From: Litoditis marina
Taxonomy: Eukaryota; Nematoda; Chromadorea; Rhabditida; Rhabditidae
Direction of reading: 5' to 3'
Length of the DNA stretch: 64,000 bases
Assembly (NCBI GenBank): GCA_964036275.1
Contig: OZ038434.1
Location: 11,869,759-11,933,758 of the forward strand
Part shown: in pieces, positions 62,288 through 64,000 of the stretch
Numbering within the stretch: position 1 is the stretch's first letter
How the letters are laid out: each line of letters starts with the position of its first letter
Position numbers and translations under genes: made by a program
Notes under the pieces: model-generated
What the model was told of the DNA's origin: nothing
Seen by the model: only the letters and a program-made list of their open reading frames with translations
Database searches by the model: none

Positions 62288-62397
62288 AGGACGATTACGT
62301 GGTCCAATCGCAACGGTTCAGTTCTTTAAACTGCAATACATTTTTCAATTGCAGTTTAAAGGACCGTTGTCACGGGATTGGTCCACATTATCGTCCT
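62288..62397. repeat. MITE-like family M1, copy 5
   Basis: AGGACGATTACGTGGTCCAA at the left and TTGGTCCACATTATCGTCCT at the right are inverted. The centre TTAAACTGCAATACATTTTT is followed by CAATTGCAGTTTAAA, giving a near-perfect palindrome in the opposite central orientation to copy 3. Confidence 0.85.
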
Positions 62398-62476
62398 ACT
62401 TTAAACCATTCATTTCATTGATAGATTTATACTTCAGAACAGAAATTTGTTCCCCGCACCAGAAAGTGCGACATTT

Positions 62477-62912
62477 TTCGCGATGTTTGTCCTCTTGTCA
62501 TACAAAAAGTGAGAAAACAGTGAAGGGGGTGTCAATAGATGTACCTCCCCGTCCCGCCCATCCAATGCCATTTTACGTGTGAAAACAGAAAATTGGCGAA
62601 TCCATTTAATAACCTGCTCGTTTTGTTGACCTTTTCTTAGATTTTGCAAGATGAGGTTTCCTTGTTATCTGAAAATAGTAACCTTTTTTGGTTCAGATTA
62701 TTATTAACCATCGCGTTACCTACTCAGGTAATCTGATACAAAAGATGAACCAAGTTACCAAAGAACAGGCTAGATTAACAAAACGCTCGTCTTTTTCACG
62801 CCGCATGTCCTATTGTGCACACAAAAAGTGAGAAAACAGGAGAAGGGTGTCAATAGAAGTACCACCCCGCCCATCCAATGCGATTTCACATGTGAGGCCA
62901 GAAACACGCAAG
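62477..62912. repeat. Two diverged copies of a 110-bp segment
   Basis: At 62477 and 62797 both copies read through CAAAAAGTGAGAAAACAG, a GGTGTCAATAGA word, then CCCGCCCATCCAATG and ATTT(T/C)AC(G/A)TGTGA. No frame is conserved well enough to claim coding. Confidence 0.6.
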
Positions 62913-63003
62913 AAAATGGTCTGCGAACCCTGTCTGAAAAAAAAATTTGCTTTTCAAATAAGAAAATCATCTAGATTTACGACTAGCACAGGATTTCCAA
63001 ATC

Positions 63004-63126
63004 CTAACTATTGACATTCCAGTAACTCTTTTTGTTGAGAAAACGAATTATGCCAATAACAACAAGCACTGCAGCTATGAATCGCGAACTCATCATCATT
63101 GTGCTTATAGGTTGTAGGCGTTGCAG
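63004..63126 (-). CDS. Possible last exon with C-terminal membrane segment, unidentified protein
   Basis: The minus strand has an acceptor (ATTTTAG), then an open frame of 40 codons ending in TAG. It contains a hydrophobic run (RFIAAVLVVIGIIRFL) followed by NKKSYWNVNS, the form of a tail-anchored or C-terminally anchored protein. A candidate upstream exon at 63401-63367 (donor GTATGT) does not match the phase of this frame, so the link is unproved. Upstream exons may lie beyond the right edge. No family recognised. Confidence 0.3.
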   Translation of the reverse strand: MQRLQPISTMMMSSRFIAAVLVVIGIIRFLNKKSYWNVNS

Positions 63127-64000
63127 CTAAAATTATAAGTCAGTGATCACGTAGCTTCGTCATCCTCTGAAACGAAGTGACTAACACCTTCATATCTTTT
63201 TGAACAGAATATGACGGTACTCTCACAAATGAGTTTCTTTCTACAGAGATAAAACAGTAAAGTCGTGTGAAAACAGTAAAAAAAATTTACGTTCGTATTT
63301 TGCTGTGTGTGGTGTTAAATCTACGGAGATTCGTCTGGCAGTTGTCAAATGAGTCATACGCACATACCAGTCCGACTTATCTGATCGGCTGTAATGTTTG
63401 AACTGAAATTTCGAAACAAAAAGCTCCCTGCTATTCACTGTGCCTCATGCCGACAGAATATCGACGATCTTCCTTGATCTTTATCCAAGAATATAAAACC
63501 TAAGCATTTACTAAAATTAAAAGTCCCCTTCTGTTGAAAAAGTGGGGCACGCAATCTAAGAACTCTTCCACAAATAGTGCAAATGGTCAGCTGTTTTATA
63601 CTGTGTTTCACCAATAAGTAAGCTCTTACAGTATGCAACATTATGTATTTTCCGAATCAACTGACAGACTCATGATGAAATGTTTTTTATTATTTGTAGT
63701 AATAAAAGTGGAGCCCTTTTTATCTCTAATTCAAGCTTGGAAATTTCAACTTTCAACTCGCTCCTTGTAACCGGTTATAGGTGCATGGGAGAGATCGTAT
63801 AGGTCGCTCTAGAGGAAGCAGACACGAAGATTAAGTTTATTCTGCTGTGTTTGTAGTTTGATTGCGGTGCGCATCCATCAAAAAGCTTTCTGCTGGACTT
63901 TTTTCTACCTTCTCTAGGAGAAGAACTGCTTTCCCACGTACTTCTGTTCTTACCAATATTCTACAAACTGTCTCAAAATGCTCAACATCTGTGTTACCAC
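63127..64000. other. No supported gene; partial repeats
   Basis: AAAAAGTGGGGCACGC at about 63537 resembles the AAAAAGTGGGGG left ends of elements A-C, but no foldback follows. An M2-type left end (GCTGTGTTTGTAGTTTGATT) lies at 63845. Minus-strand exons of the gene ending at 63004 may be here, but none is sure. Confidence 0.4.

Larger units (their letters stand above)
61588..63003. other. Intergenic, repeat-rich
   Basis: No gene recognised. Contents: a foldback of AAAAGTCATT words (61885-62081), an M2 copy (62166-62245), a full M1 copy (62288-62397), two diverged copies of a 110-bp segment (62477-62590 and 62797-62912) and a small palindromic stretch with GGTTCAGATTATTATTAAC and GTAATCTGATACAAAAG between them. 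Confidence 0.55.

Overview
The window looks like animal nuclear DNA, most likely from a nematode. It has about 38-40% GC, intron-split genes, GT-AG introns with nematode-type TTTCAG acceptors, an exon set of a nematode-type serpentine chemoreceptor, and splice-acceptor-like AG sites 0-34 nt upstream of the start codons of all eight conserved genes, as expected for spliced-leader trans-splicing. The species cannot be named from sequence alone. All gene models were spliced by hand from open frames, splice signals and remembered family motifs; no alignment was run.

Layout: 657-2101 (-) part of a Sra/Sre-type chemoreceptor; 5310-12489 (-) RECQL DNA helicase; 12.5-18.5 kb intergenic, ending in a 2-kb repeat (element A); 18546-24084 (+) SLC10-type sodium/bile-acid-like transporter; 24597-32685 (-) TOM70 mitochondrial import receptor, with repeat element B in an intron; 33354-39237 (+) USP14 proteasomal deubiquitinase, with a satellite-bearing inverted-repeat element in an intron; 39988-42650 (+) DHDDS cis-prenyltransferase; 42922-47329 (-) GPHR/GPR89; 48278-54579 (-) MGRN1/RNF157 RING ubiquitin ligase; 55578-61541 (+) ECHS1 enoyl-CoA hydratase, with repeat element C in an intron; 63004-63126 (-) an unidentified last exon with a membrane segment.

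The genes are housekeeping genes and do not form one pathway. Two concern the ubiquitin system (USP14, MGRN1), two mitochondria (TOM70, ECHS1) and two the secretory pathway (DHDDS for dolichol and glycosylation, GPHR for Golgi ion balance). Neighbouring same-strand genes are 750-950 bp apart, too far for a typical nematode operon.

The most unusual content is in the repeats. Three elements (A, B, C) share a layout: a long foldback at the 5' end bounded by AAAAAGTGGGGG/CCCCCACTTTTT, a body carrying a short-sequence expansion, and a 3' GC-rich hairpin ending CGCGCGATT. A and B are near-identical copies. C shares little sequence with them except the termini, and its hairpin differs by a pair-preserving double change. 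Several small inverted-repeat families recur across the window.
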